Source: DATFVJ01 sp963851085 (GTDB taxonomy: Bacteria; Actinomycetota; Actinomycetes; Streptosporangiales; Streptosporangiaceae). Taken from it: a stretch of 64,000 nt of DNA. The DNA lies in the NCBI GenBank assembly GCA_963851085.1, contig CAWKNX010000023.1:124001-188000 (forward strand), given 5' to 3'. This document shows, piece by piece, positions 9,767 to 19,173 of the stretch (its first letter is position 1; the number at the start of each line of letters is the position of its first letter). The translations under genes and the position numbers were made by a program. Under the pieces are notes generated by a model. The model did no database searches. It was not told where the DNA came from and was given only the letters and a program-made list of their open reading frames with translations.

Positions 9767-9985
9767 ATGAGGCAGACAAACCAGCCCGACCTGTCCCGCG
9801 CCGTCTGGCGGAAGAGTATCCACAGCAGCGCCGACAACGAATGCGTTGAAGTCGCGCGGATCTTGACCGGCGGCGTCGCGGTCCGCGACTCCAAGAACCC
9901 GGACGGGCCCAAGCTCCTCTTCACCACCGACCAATGGCGCGCGTTCACCGTCAAGGTCAAGGACGGTGGCTCCGATCCATCCTGA
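9767..9985 (+). CDS. DUF397 small protein
   Basis: This 72-residue protein shows the DUF397 pattern: LSRAVWRKSIHSSADNECVEV, VAVRDSKNPDGPKLLF, and a C-terminal WRAFTVKVKDG. It follows the XRE/DUF5753 gene by 23 bp, behind an AGGAGG ribosome site at about 9756. The two are probably co-transcribed and act as a regulator-partner module. In characterised cases the small partner modulates the XRE protein. Confidence 0.9.
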   Translation: MRQTNQPDLSRAVWRKSIHSSADNECVEVARILTGGVAVRDSKNPDGPKLLFTTDQWRAFTVKVKDGGSDPS

Positions 9986-10186
9986 TGCCTGACGCTGGAT
10001 GGGCCCATGGATGGGGCGGGGCTTCGGTAATAACAGAGCCGACGATGGTCATCGCGCGGCCGTTCCCGCCCGTATGGCCCGAGATTGCTCATCCGCCGGT
10101 GGAGGTCTGTGCCGATTCGCGAGGCCCCGCACCCGATCGTCTGACATCTACGGCATTCCACCGGCCCGCCATGCCGCGTTACGGTC

Positions 10187-11149
10187 GTGCGTGTGGCGGG
10201 CCCAGGGCGTGATGTGCTGGTGATCGGGGCCGGGGTGTCCGGCCTGACAACAGGGATCTGCCTGGCCGAGGCCGGGCTGCGCGTGCTCATCCGCGCGGGC
10301 CGCCCCCCGCTGGAGACGACGTCGGCGGTGGCGGGCGCGCTGTGGGGGCTGCACCTGGTCGAGCGCAGCGAGCGCGCGCTTGACTGGGGCCGCCGGACGC
10401 TGGCCGAACTCACCGGCCTCGCCGCGGACGCCGCTACCGGCGTGCGTATCGTCAGCGGCATCCAGGCAGCCAGGCCCACCGCCGCCCGGCCGGAATGGGC
10501 CGGTCTGCTCGACGGCTTCCGGCCCTGCCGGGGGGGTGAGCTGCCCGCGGGCTACGAGACCGGCTGGCGGTTCGCGGCACCGCTCGTGGACATGCCGGTC
10601 TACCTCACCTATCTGCTCGGCCGGTTCCGCAGGGCCGGCGGGACCATCGAGGCAGGCGCGGTCGGCTCGCTGGCGGACGCCGCGCGGCGGATGCGGGCCG
10701 TGGTGAACTGTACCGGCGTCGGCGCCGGCGGCCTCGTGCCCGATCCGCTGGTGACGCCGGTGCGCGGCCAGGTGGTCGTGGTGACCAATCCGGGTCTCGG
10801 CGAGTTCTTCGTCGATGACACCGGCCCCCCGCCGCAGCTGCGGTACTTCTTCCCGCACGCCGGCCGGGTCGTACTCGGCGGCACGGCCGAACGCGGCCGC
10901 TGGGACCTGCGGCCGGACCCGCGGACCACGGCGGCCATCCTGGAAAGGTGCGTCGCGGTCGAGCCGCGGCTGCGCGACGCCGAGGTGATCGCCCATCAGG
11001 TCGGTCTCCGGCCGGTCCGGCCCACCGTCCGCGCCGAGGCGCAGCGCCTGCCCGGTGGCACAACCCTGTGCCACAACTACGGGCACGGCGGAGCCGGTGT
11101 CACCCTGTCGTGGGGCTGCGCTCGCGACGTCGCCGCCCTGATCAGCTAG
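10187..11149 (+). CDS. FAD-dependent D-amino-acid oxidase-like enzyme
   Basis: The 320-residue protein opens with an ADP-binding Rossmann motif, DVLVIGAGVSGLTTGICLAE. It continues with family features of D-amino-acid oxidases: SAVAGALWG near residue 47, VDMPVYLTYLLGRF near 135, VNCTGVGAGGLV near 172, PVRGQVVVV near 193, and a C-terminal HNYGHGGAGVTLSWGCA that closes the FAD site. DAAOs deaminate D-amino acids to 2-oxo acids, releasing H2O2. The GTG start at 10187 has no strong ribosome site. It converges on the arginine deiminase gene, and their stop codons overlap. Confidence 0.85.
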   Translation: MRVAGPGRDVLVIGAGVSGLTTGICLAEAGLRVLIRAGRPPLETTSAVAGALWGLHLVERSERALDWGRRTLAELTGLAADAATGVRIVSGIQAARPTAARPEWAGLLDGFRPCRGGELPAGYETGWRFAAPLVDMPVYLTYLLGRFRRAGGTIEAGAVGSLADAARRMRAVVNCTGVGAGGLVPDPLVTPVRGQVVVVTNPGLGEFFVDDTGPPPQLRYFFPHAGRVVLGGTAERGRWDLRPDPRTTAAILERCVAVEPRLRDAEVIAHQVGLRPVRPTVRAEAQRLPGGTTLCHNYGHGGAGVTLSWGCARDVAALIS

Positions 11150-12372
11150 CTGTCGCGCTCCACCGGGCAGGTCATGCAGTGCGAGCCGCCTCTGCCGCGG
11201 CCAAGCTCGCTGCCCCGGATGGTGATCACCTCGACGCCGCTGCGCCGCAGGAACGTATTGGTCGTGACGTTGCGCTCGTAGGAGATCACGACCCCGGGCT
11301 CGACCGCCAGGACATTGCAGCCGTCATCCCATTGCTCACGCTCTGCCGTGTACACGTCGTGCGTCGGGGTGAGCATGTTGACGTCATCAAGCCCGAGCGC
11401 CGCGGCGATCGCCTTGTGCATGTCCGCGGGCGGATGGTCGGTGACCTTGAGTTCCTTCTCGTTGTCACCGGGCTCGATCGTGTAGGACGGGAGCATCCCG
11501 AGCCCGGCGTACTTGGTGAACACGCCGCGGTCGACCATGGTCATGACGGTATCGAGATGCATGACCGCCCGTGCCTTCGGCATGTTGACAGCCACGATCC
11601 GCCGTGCACCGCCCGCTGGCGAAGAGGCGCCGCGCGAGCATCTCGACCGTCTGCGGCTGGGTCCGCTCGCTCATCCCGATGAGCACCGAGCCATTTCCGA
11701 CCGGCATCACGTCGCCGCCTTCCATCGTCGCTGGCGCGCTGGCACTGCCCTCGTTCCAGATCTCGAACCGCTCGCCCGCGAACATCGGATGCCACCGGTA
11801 CATGGCCTCGTAGTGGATGGTCTCCCGCCGCCTGGCCCGCTTGCGCATCGCGTTGATCGACACGCCGCCGTAGATCCAGCACGAGGTGTCCCTGGTGTAC
11901 AGATGGTTCGGCAGCGGGCTGAGGACGAAGTCGTCAAGTGCGAGCGAGTGGAACCAGACGCTGTGCGGCTGCGAGGATGCGATCGCAGCAGTTCGCGTTT
12001 GGTGATGCCGCCGATCAGATACTGCTCGAGCGTGTCGACGTCCATGGCGTCGAACGCGTTGCGTACCGCGTCGATGGCCATCGGCCCGTAGAACCGCTCG
12101 TCGAACGTGTGGTCGAGGACGTAGGTGCGCGCCTGCGGGGTCGGCGAGCGGTGGCGCGGAGCAGTTCACCGAACAGGTGCACGGTGATGCCGCGCTCCCG
12201 CATCGCCGCGACGAACTCGTCGTGCTCCTCGCGCGCCCGCTGCGCCCACAGCACGTCGTCGAAGAGCAGTCTCGGCGGCGTTGGACGGGGTCAGCCGGTT
12301 CAGCTCAAGGCCAGGCCGGTGGACGATGACCTGCCGGAGGTGGCCGACCTCGGAGCTGACGTGCAGAGCCAT
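11146..12372 (-). pseudogene. arcA: Arginine deiminase, about four frameshifts
   Basis: The span equals 409 codons, the normal length of bacterial arginine deiminase. Pieces in different frames appear in the right order: MALHVSSEVGHLRQVIVHRP and LNRLTPSN (N-terminus); REEHDEFVAAMRERGITVHLF; MAIDAVRNAFDAMDVDTLEQ; LPNHLYTRDTSCWIYGGVS and TMEGGDVMPVGNGSVLIGMS; and finally an intact 149-residue end with RAVMHLDTVMTMVD and the catalytic-cysteine segment GRGGSHCMTCPVERD. Arginine deiminase converts L-arginine to citrulline and ammonia. Every expected motif is present, so loss of frame comes from short indels only. No arcB or arcC lies nearby. Confidence 0.8.
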
Positions 12373-12541
12373 GGTTGCCTCCAGGCGGACACGGGAACCC
12401 ATGATCAGAAATGCCCAGGACAGGCTATTCCCGAACGGCTGCGCGGTGCGCGACCGCACCAAGCGGGCGTCCTGGTCCCGCCCGGGCACGGCTGCCGCGC
12501 CTTGGGCTCGCCGCTCCCGGGGAGTTACCCGAGTCAGGCCG

Positions 12542-14258
12542 TCACGGCAGGACGGGCAGCACGATCGCTGACGGGTGTGCCGGGTCGTGGAAGACCTCCT
12601 GGTCGGCGGCGACCATACCGGTGGCGCTGAGCGGTTCCCCGGTTCCCGGGTTACGGTCGACCCGCGGGTAGGCACCGCTCGCTACCTGGACGCGGACCCG
12701 GTGACCTGGCAGGAACCTGTGCCCGGCCGGCCAGAGATCCACCTGCGCGCGCCGCACGCCGTCGGCGTCAGGCTCCGGGCTTCCAGGCACCATGCGGCGC
12801 ACGCCCTCGCAGACGTTGATCGACGCTCCGGTCGGCCCGACATCGCAGAGCCGGACGACGAAGTCGGTGTGCGCGCGGTTGGACCGGACGTACAGGTCGG
12901 CAGTGACCGGCCCGATGATCTCCAGGCCGGACGGCAGCACCTGGCTGGTGAATGTGAGCACGTCCTTGCGCAGCCTCCAGCCGCCGGTTGTCCTCAGGCT
13001 CGGAGTTGCCGACGAGCGTGGGGCCGCTGAGCGCGGGTGTCGGGTGCGCGGGATCGTAGCGGTACGTGTCCGGCGGCGAATCCGCTGGCTGCCCGGGCCG
13101 AAGGCCATCGGCCGGGCTGCAGGTGCCATCGCTGCGGCCGGATTCCTGGCACTGGCCAGTCCGGGTAGTCACGCCACTCACCCGCGCCGGTGATGTACAG
13201 CCGGACGGGCTGATCACGTAGCTGCGACTCGCTCGCCGAGCAGGTGGGTGCGGAACCAGGCGAGCGCGTCGACGCTCGCGGCGCGAAGCTGCCGTGGGTC
13301 GGCGTGGTACCAGGGGCCGATCGTCAGCCGCGGCCGCCGGCCGGCGTCGCGCAGCACCGAGTAGTCCCGCAACTGCCAGGGCAGGAAGACGTCATACCAG
13401 CCGCCGAGCAGGCTGACGGGACGTCCACATCGCCCACGCTGCCGCTGTGGTCACGCCGCTGCCAGTAGGGCCCATCGGTCGCCATGTTGTGTCAGCAGAT
13501 CCTGGAAGAACGGCACCGGCGCACCGGCGGCGAGCGTGTCAAGCTCGGCAAGGGGCCGACCCGACATGGCCGCGCGCCTGGCCCGGCGGATGGAGGTGAA
13601 TGATCGGCGGTCAGGCCAGCCGATCGGCCGCTCGATGCGGGTGGTCAGGTCGCTCCAGGTCAAGGTGGACTCGAGCGCGAACGCGCCGCCGACGTACGTC
13701 GCATCGTGGAACTGCGACGCGGCCATCTGCGCGGCCATCGCCCGCAGCTCGGGACCGGCGTCGGCGGCGATCGCCCATTGGGAGTAGCCGAGATAGCTCG
13801 GACCGTACATGGCGAACATGCCGCCGAACCACGGCTGCGTCTTCAGCCACGCGACGGTGGCGAGCCCGTCCTCGCGCTCGTTGCCGAGCGGATCGAACAC
13901 GCCGCCCGACCCGAACGTGCCGCGCACGCTCTGGACGACGGCCTGGAAGCCGTGCTCGTGCGAAGAAATGCCCGTAGGCGAGGCCGACGAAGCCGCTGCG
14001 CCCGTACGGCGAGCGCACCAGGATCACCGGCGGCTGGCCGCTTCCCGCCCGATCCGCCGCAGCGACGGGAAAATACCTGTCGGCGAGCAGGGTGACGCCG
14101 TCCGGCATCACCACGGCGAGGTTGCGCTGCAGTGGCGACCGGAGCTGCCCGCGCGGCAGCCGCAGCGCGGCGGCAGCCAGCCGGCGCGCAGTGGCCGCCG
14201 CCCTGCCTCTGGCGGCGACGACGCTGATGCCCGCGACGCGGTTTCTGGCGGTGATCAC
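12542..14258 (-). pseudogene. CocE/NonD family hydrolase, at least three frameshifts
   Basis: The 572-codon span fits a CocE/NonD (X-Pro dipeptidyl-peptidase-like) serine hydrolase. Frame pieces give the N-terminus (QRNLAVVMPDGVTLLADRYF and PPVILVRSPYGRSGF), the nucleophile elbow MYGPSYLGYSQWAIAAD within 13451-13927, a middle part with VGGAFALESTLTWSDL, and the C-terminal jelly-roll (DVLTFTSQVLPSGLEIIGPV near 12950, then GHRVRVQVASGAYPRVDRN). The family cleaves esters or amides; the substrate here is unknown. The likely start is a GTG at 14258. The frame switches cluster in C/G-rich stretches near 13940, 13470 and 13000. Confidence 0.75.
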
Positions 14259-14391
14259 GGCACCGCCGCCCGCGACGGCGCCACCTGCCGGTCTGGCGGC
14301 CGCGTCACCTGGATGCAGCGCGGCTATGTGCGCGCCGTCATCTCGCCTGACGCCGGCGGAACGGCGGCGCGTCACGTGCGCACCGCCGTAG

Positions 14392-14439
14392 TAAGACTGT
14401 ATTGCCCCGGGGGGCTCCACCCCACGGGATCCCCCCGCC
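14392..14439 (-). repeat. 48-bp repeat, identical inverted copy at 42031-42078
   Basis: Read on the minus strand, this segment starts GGCGGGGGGATCCCGTGG and ends CAATACAGTCTTA. It is base-for-base identical to 42031-42078 on the plus strand. It lies upstream of the CocE-like gene. Its G-run/C-run core can form a hairpin. Confidence 0.75.
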
Positions 14440-14668
14440 TGTGGTAGTGGCCGCTCGCTGCTGGATGTGAATCGGCCGATTGACGTATCGTCCGTCCCCC
14501 CGTCACGCTGCGGACCGTGCGCACGGCCCGGGCACGTACCACCTGCCGGTGCTCGCCGGTGGACCGCACGGCGGTCTGGACTGTCGCGTGCATCGTGGTC
14601 CGAGCCGCTGTGGCCATCCTCTTGGCCAGTTGCTCGCCAGCGAGTCCGCACAATCGCCCCAATCCCGA

Positions 14669-14686
14669 TTACTTACCAGTCAGTAA
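14669..14686. promoter_or_regulatory. Palindrome TTACTTACCAGTCAGTAA, TetR-operator-like
   Basis: Perfect 5-bp outer arms (TTACT / AGTAA) enclose a mostly symmetric centre; 14 of 18 positions match the reverse complement. This pattern is common for TetR-family operators. It overlaps the stop of the VOC gene and lies ~410 bp upstream of the CocE-like gene on the same strand. No tetR gene is adjacent. Confidence 0.35.
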
Positions 14687-15254
14687 CCATAGTCGCCCAT
14701 GGGTGGGGACAAGGTAAGGCTCAGGTCGCCGAGCCTGGCGGCGGCGCCGGTCACCAGTGTCTCCCCAGCGGGCGAGCGCCGCGTCCAGGTCGAGGGGCGC
14801 GATCATGTCGCCCTTCCGCAGTTCCTCCTCCCAATCCTGGGCGGGGACCCGCCACATCACCTCGAACTCGATCCCGTCCGGGTCCTTCGCGTACAGCGAC
14901 TTCGATACCCGGTGATCGCTCGCCCCGACCAGGGCGCCGTGGGCGGCGAGCTTGCCACGGATCTCTGCGAGCTCGGGCAGTGACCCGACCTCCCAGGCCA
15001 GGTGGTACAGGCCGGGCCGCGGTGGGCCGTCGGGTATCCGGCCGCCGCCGCTGCCCCGCGGCGGCGGCGCGGCGCTCACCCACCTGGAACAGCCCGAGGT
15101 CATGGTCGTTGGCGGTGCCGGGAGCACGCAGGAAGGCGGCGCGGCCGGGGATCTCGGTCGCGATCCCGAAACCGAGCGTCTCCTGGTAGAACTTCACGGA
15201 TCGTGGCAAATTACTAACATAGAGTACGGCATGGTTCAGGCGGCGGACGGACAT
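14669..15254 (-). pseudogene. VOC/glyoxalase-family protein, one frameshift near 15070
   Basis: The N-terminal frame reads MSVRRLNHAVLYVSNLPRSV, then KFYQETLGFG and an IPGRAAFLRAPGT segment, followed by HDLGLFQVGE. The C-terminal frame continues LYHLAWEVGSLPELAEIRGK, SKSLYAKDPDGIEFEVMWRV. These are the two beta-alpha-beta-beta-beta halves of a vicinal-oxygen-chelate protein, with metal-ligand candidates His (HAVLY), His (YHLAWEV) and Glu (IEFEVMW). The class includes glyoxalases, dioxygenases and resistance proteins; the exact reaction is unknown. The switch falls in a proline/glycine-rich loop encoded by GC repeats. Confidence 0.75.
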
Positions 15255-15337
15255 GGCGCCAGCTCCTCGAGGTTCATCTGCTACCGACCAGAATGCCGCC
15301 GCCGTGCCCGGTGATTCCGCGCCGGCGCCCTGGCGCG

Positions 15338-16078
15338 TCAGCTTGACGCCGAGATCTCGTTCCACAGCTCCCGGTAGCACTGGGTGGCCTTGCTCCGGGG
15401 AGCGTAGGCAGGCAGCGGTGCCCGGCGGATCCCCATCTGCTCGATGAGCGAAAGTGCGGGCACCACGGCGGTGGCGACGTCCTTGCGCTCGGTGGGGAGG
15501 TGCTCGACGATTTCGCGGTGCAGCCGCTTGCGCCTGTCGACCATGGAGAAAAACGCCAGGATGGCTGGCCGCGGGCCATCGAAGGAGTCGACGAAGCTGG
15601 TGAGCTGGTCGAGTGTCCGGGTGCACAGCGTGGTCGGGATGAGCGGCACGATCAGGGTGTCCGCGGCGTGCAGCACGTTCTCGGAAACGAGCGAGATGCT
15701 CGGCGGGCAGTCGAGGAAGACGGTGTCATACTCGCGGGCCAGCGGCGCGAGCAGCCGGGCGATCTGCCGGGTTGGCTTCTTCGCCTCGTCAAGGAGCAGG
15801 TCCATCCTGCGGTAGGTGAAGTCGGCGGGCAGGAGGTCGAGGTTGTCGAAATCGGTGCCTTTGATGGCGTCGTCAAGCGGCCTGCCGCCGCGCACGAGAG
15901 CCTTGCCGCCGCCCTTGACCCGCGGCCGGACACGGAACAGGAACGTCGCAGCTGCCTGCGGATCCAGGTCCCACAGCAGGGTGCTGAGGCCCGCGCGGCT
16001 GGCCAGGTACGCGAGATTGACGGCCGCTGACGTCTTGCCGACGCCGCCCTTGACGTTGTACGTGGCATAGATCTTCAC
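15338..16078 (-). CDS. ParA-family ATPase
   Basis: The 246-residue protein has a full deviant Walker A motif at its start (YNVKGGVGKTSAAVNLAYLA), a Walker A' aspartate in LLWDLDPQAAATFLF, and Walker B in YDTVFLDCPPSISL. No ParB-like gene follows. Instead it overlaps the stop of the CYTH-CHAD gene by 4 bp, so the two are surely one operon. A CHAD-ParA pairing suggests a role in positioning or regulating a polyphosphate-linked structure rather than plasmid partition. That role is inference; the ATPase fold is certain. Confidence 0.9.
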   Translation of the reverse strand: MKIYATYNVKGGVGKTSAAVNLAYLASRAGLSTLLWDLDPQAAATFLFRVRPRVKGGGKALVRGGRPLDDAIKGTDFDNLDLLPADFTYRRMDLLLDEAKKPTRQIARLLAPLAREYDTVFLDCPPSISLVSENVLHAADTLIVPLIPTTLCTRTLDQLTSFVDSFDGPRPAILAFFSMVDRRKRLHREIVEHLPTERKDVATAVVPALSLIEQMGIRRAPLPAYAPRSKATQCYRELWNEISASS

Positions 16079-17655
16079 GCGGCCGCCACCTTCGTGAGAC
16101 TGGCGATGCGCCGGGCGTTACGGTCGCTGGTGAAACTGGCGAAACGCGTGCCGAAGTCGTCGCGTGCCTCGGTGGCCGCCGCGTCGAGCTGGGCGGCCAG
16201 CTCGCCCATGGCCAGGAGCGTGGCGGCCGGCGTGGCGCGCTCGGCCACCATCCGCGCGGCGAGCGCCCTGATCGCCTCGCGCTGGACGTGCCCGTCCTGA
16301 ATCTCACCAAGGCAATCCTGTAGCTGCTTCAGCTCCCTGACGGCGCTGCGGTGTGTCGCAGGGTCGTGCAGAGCGGCGAAGAACTCCATCAGGTAGCGCA
16401 GTTCCTTACCGCGTTTCCGCACCATGTGCAGGTCCTCTTCCGGTGACGCTGCCGTGATCGCGGAGCCGGTCCTGGCGAGCCTGCGGTACGCGCGGTCGAT
16501 CCGCGCCGCGGCAAGTTCTGCGATGGGTGTCTGCGCGCGGCCACCCCGGCCGCGCGTGGCGCGGCGGGATGGCGCGGCGTTCTTTCAAGCGCGGCACGCC
16601 ACTGGCTGGTCAGGGTGGTGAAGCGGGCGGAGCGCAGGCCGCGGGCCAGGCGCCGCCGCTCGGCGGCCCGATAGCGGATGAGGCTGTCGTGCATCGGCGC
16701 GAGGTCGGCCGGCGATGCCGTGACGAGGCCCGCCGCGGCGTCGGCGAAGCCGAGCAGGTGCACGTCCAGGTCGCGCAGCGGTGTCGTCAGCTGCCCGAGC
16801 CACTTGAACTCGAGTGCGTACCGTGGTGCCAGATCACCGGGCAGCGCGTCACCGGCGAGTTTCAGCGCGGCCCTGGTCCTGCGTACGGCGATCCGCAGAT
16901 CGTGCAGGAACTCCGTGTCGATGTCGCGGACGGTGCCGTCGACGTTGGCTTCCATGATGTCGAGCAGCCGCAGCAGCACGGCGGCGAGGGCCGCGCCAGC
17001 GGGCATGGATGGTGTCAGCGCGACGTCCACGTGGCTGCTGTAGTCGCCGGGCTGCCGCCCGATGGCCGCGAGCGCCATATGAAAGGCCGACCCGTCGGCC
17101 GTCGTCACGCTCGGCAGATCGGCGAGCAGCCGCTCGACCCGGTCGGCCTGCGCGCCGTAGCCGCGCACCGGTGTGATCGTCAGGCGCGCTGGGAGTGTGG
17201 TGACGGCAGGTCCGCTCACCGAGGTGTTGTCAACCGTGAGGCGGACCACCGTCTTTTCTTCGCCGTCGAGCACCCGCAGGGTGCGCTGTGCGTTGGTGCT
17301 CGCGGCGAGCGGAAGCAGCGCCCGGATCCCGGCGATCGGCAGCGACGAGTTCGCGGACAAGCCCGGCGGGGAGCGTGTCGGCCACGCGCGGCCAGCTCAT
17401 CCTCGGCACGGCGGAGGCGATCCGCTCGCCGTCCGCCGTGACCAGCGCGAGTTCGTGCACGCCCGGGCCGCTGATGTATTCGAGCATGCTGCCGTTGCGG
17501 TACAGGCGCCAGTCGAACGTGTCCAGCCAGACCCGCCGCACTGTCCGTGAACCGTCTGCGGCGACGTCAAACCTGGATCGCAGCGCGTCGGCCATCCCGT
17601 TCCAGGCCGCCGTGTGCGCACCGTCGATCATGAACTCGCGAAGCTGCTGGGGCAA
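16075..17655 (-). pseudogene. CYTH and CHAD domain protein, two frameshifts
   Basis: The product is ~525 residues once two switches (about 17345 and 16500) are bridged. A CYTH-type N-terminus is visible: RTVRRVWLDTFDWRLYRNG, MLEYISGPGVHELALV, then EEKTVVRLTVDN. The helical CHAD domain follows: VDGTVRDIDTEFLHDLRIAV, RRTRAALKL, FKWLGQLTTPLRDLDVHLLG. It ends with RKRGKELRYLMEFFAALHDP and ELKQLQDCLGEIQDGHVQ. CHAD domains bind polyphosphate through conserved His and basic residues (HDLRIAVRRTR, RKRGKELRY). The stop overlaps the ParA start, showing translational coupling. Confidence 0.8.
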
Positions 17656-18235
17656 CGCCCGCCTCCCCAGTGGATGGTTGTATCAATGCATGCCGATGGC
17701 TGCCCCCTTCGGGTGCCACCGGATACGACGCACTATAGCCATCTTTGGTTAACTTACTGTTTGTCCAATCGTGTCCATTTAGTGATCAACTCGAAAGGGT
17801 GCGGGAACTCGCAGGTCGTGCTCCCCGCCCAGGCCCGGGCCAGGGCCCGCCCAGGTCCCCACCGACCATGCTGGATCATGAGCACGTCGATCACCAGAGC
17901 CAGCGGGACGCGACGCAGCGGGCCGCTGCGCGGCCATCCCGGCGCACCCGTGCGGGTGAGGTGTGAGCCCGTGGCGCCAGAACCTTAACGCGTGCCGGTG
18001 GCACCTAACAAGCGTCGCCATGCCTGACCTCGCACGCCACAGGGCTGGCACGGCGTGGGAAGTGCCACCAGCGTGGCCGAGTCTGCGGCGCGGGAGAACA
18101 CCTTTCCGGGCCCTGGTGGCAAGCGCGATATCGAGACCGGCGGGAAAACTTGCACGCCAGCATCCGGGTATGCCAATTCCGGGGGTTCCCTGGCAAGAAG
18201 CTGAAACGGGCCACCGGGCCGGGCATGCTGAAGCC
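17656..18235. other. Intergenic region, no gene seen
   Basis: This 580-bp gap separates the divergent CYTH-CHAD and M55 peptidase genes. Its first ~130 bp (17690-17790) are AT-richer than the surroundings and are a plausible promoter zone. The rest is GC-rich, without a convincing reading frame, RNA hairpin or repeat. Confidence 0.5.
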
Positions 18236-19069
18236 ATGAAGATCCTCATCTCCGCGGACATGGAGGGAGCCACCGGGGTCACCTGGCCTGCCGACGTGGA
18301 GCCGGGTACCGAGCAGTGGCAGCGCTGCCGGCAGATGTTCACCTCGGACGTCAACGCGGCGATCGCCGGCTTCTTCGACGCGGGCGCCACCGACGCCGTG
18401 GTCAACGAGGCACACGCGACGATGCGCAATCTCCTCCTCGAGGACCTGGACGGGCGGGCTACCCTGCTGACCGGTCGGCACAAGGACCTGGGCATGGTCG
18501 AGGGCATCCAGCATCCCGACGTGAGCGCCGTCGCCTTCATCGGTTACCACGCGGGCGCCGGAGCGGACGGTGTGCTCGCGCACACCTACCTGCCGAACTC
18601 GATCATCGGCGTGCGGGTGAACGGCGTCCGGGCGAGCGAGGGGCGGCTCAATGCCCTGGTCGCTGCCGAGTACGGCGTGCCGGTCGTGCTCGTCACCGGC
18701 GACGATCGAGCCTGCGCCGACGCGGCCGGTTACGCTCCTGGCGCTCGGGCGGTCGTGGTCAAGGAGTGCGTGAGCAGGTACTCGGCCATCTGCCGTACGC
18801 CAGACGTGACGGCCGCGGCCATCCGGTCCGCCGCGGCTGGCGTGGCCAAGCTCGCGGGCAGGCGGGCGCCGGTCGCGGACGCGCCTTACCACGTCGAGGT
18901 GGAAGTCGACGCCGCGCAACTGGCTCAGGCGGCGGCGATCGTGCCGACCGTCGAGCGGCTCGGTGAGCGGATGGTCGCATACGACAGTGCGTCGGCCTAC
19001 GAGATGATCCGCTGCTTCAAGGCGGTCGCCACAATGATCTCCGCGGCCACCGAGGCCAGGTATGGCTGA
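18236..19069 (+). CDS. M55 family peptidase (DppA-like D-aminopeptidase)
   Basis: The ATG at 18236 gives 277 residues beginning MKILISADMEGATGVTWPAD, the signature start of M55 metallopeptidases (the SADMEG acid residues bind zinc). Further motifs are DVNAAIAGFFDAGATDAVVNEAHATMRN (His in NEAHATMRN), SAVAFIGYHAGAGADGVLAHT and GVRVNGVRASEG. B. subtilis DppA cleaves D-Ala-D-Ala-type peptides, so a role in cell-wall peptide recycling is plausible. The open frame extends further upstream, but that stretch lacks coding character. Confidence 0.85.
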   Translation: MKILISADMEGATGVTWPADVEPGTEQWQRCRQMFTSDVNAAIAGFFDAGATDAVVNEAHATMRNLLLEDLDGRATLLTGRHKDLGMVEGIQHPDVSAVAFIGYHAGAGADGVLAHTYLPNSIIGVRVNGVRASEGRLNALVAAEYGVPVVLVTGDDRACADAAGYAPGARAVVVKECVSRYSAICRTPDVTAAAIRSAAAGVAKLAGRRAPVADAPYHVEVEVDAAQLAQAAAIVPTVERLGERMVAYDSASAYEMIRCFKAVATMISAATEARYG

Positions 19070-19173
19070 CCCTCCGGTTAGGTTCGTCAGGTGCTCGGGT
19101 TCCGTTCGTCCCGCGTCCCATGGGTAGAGCCAGGGTTGCCAGCCGGGTATGGGTCAAAGCATCGGGGTGAAAA

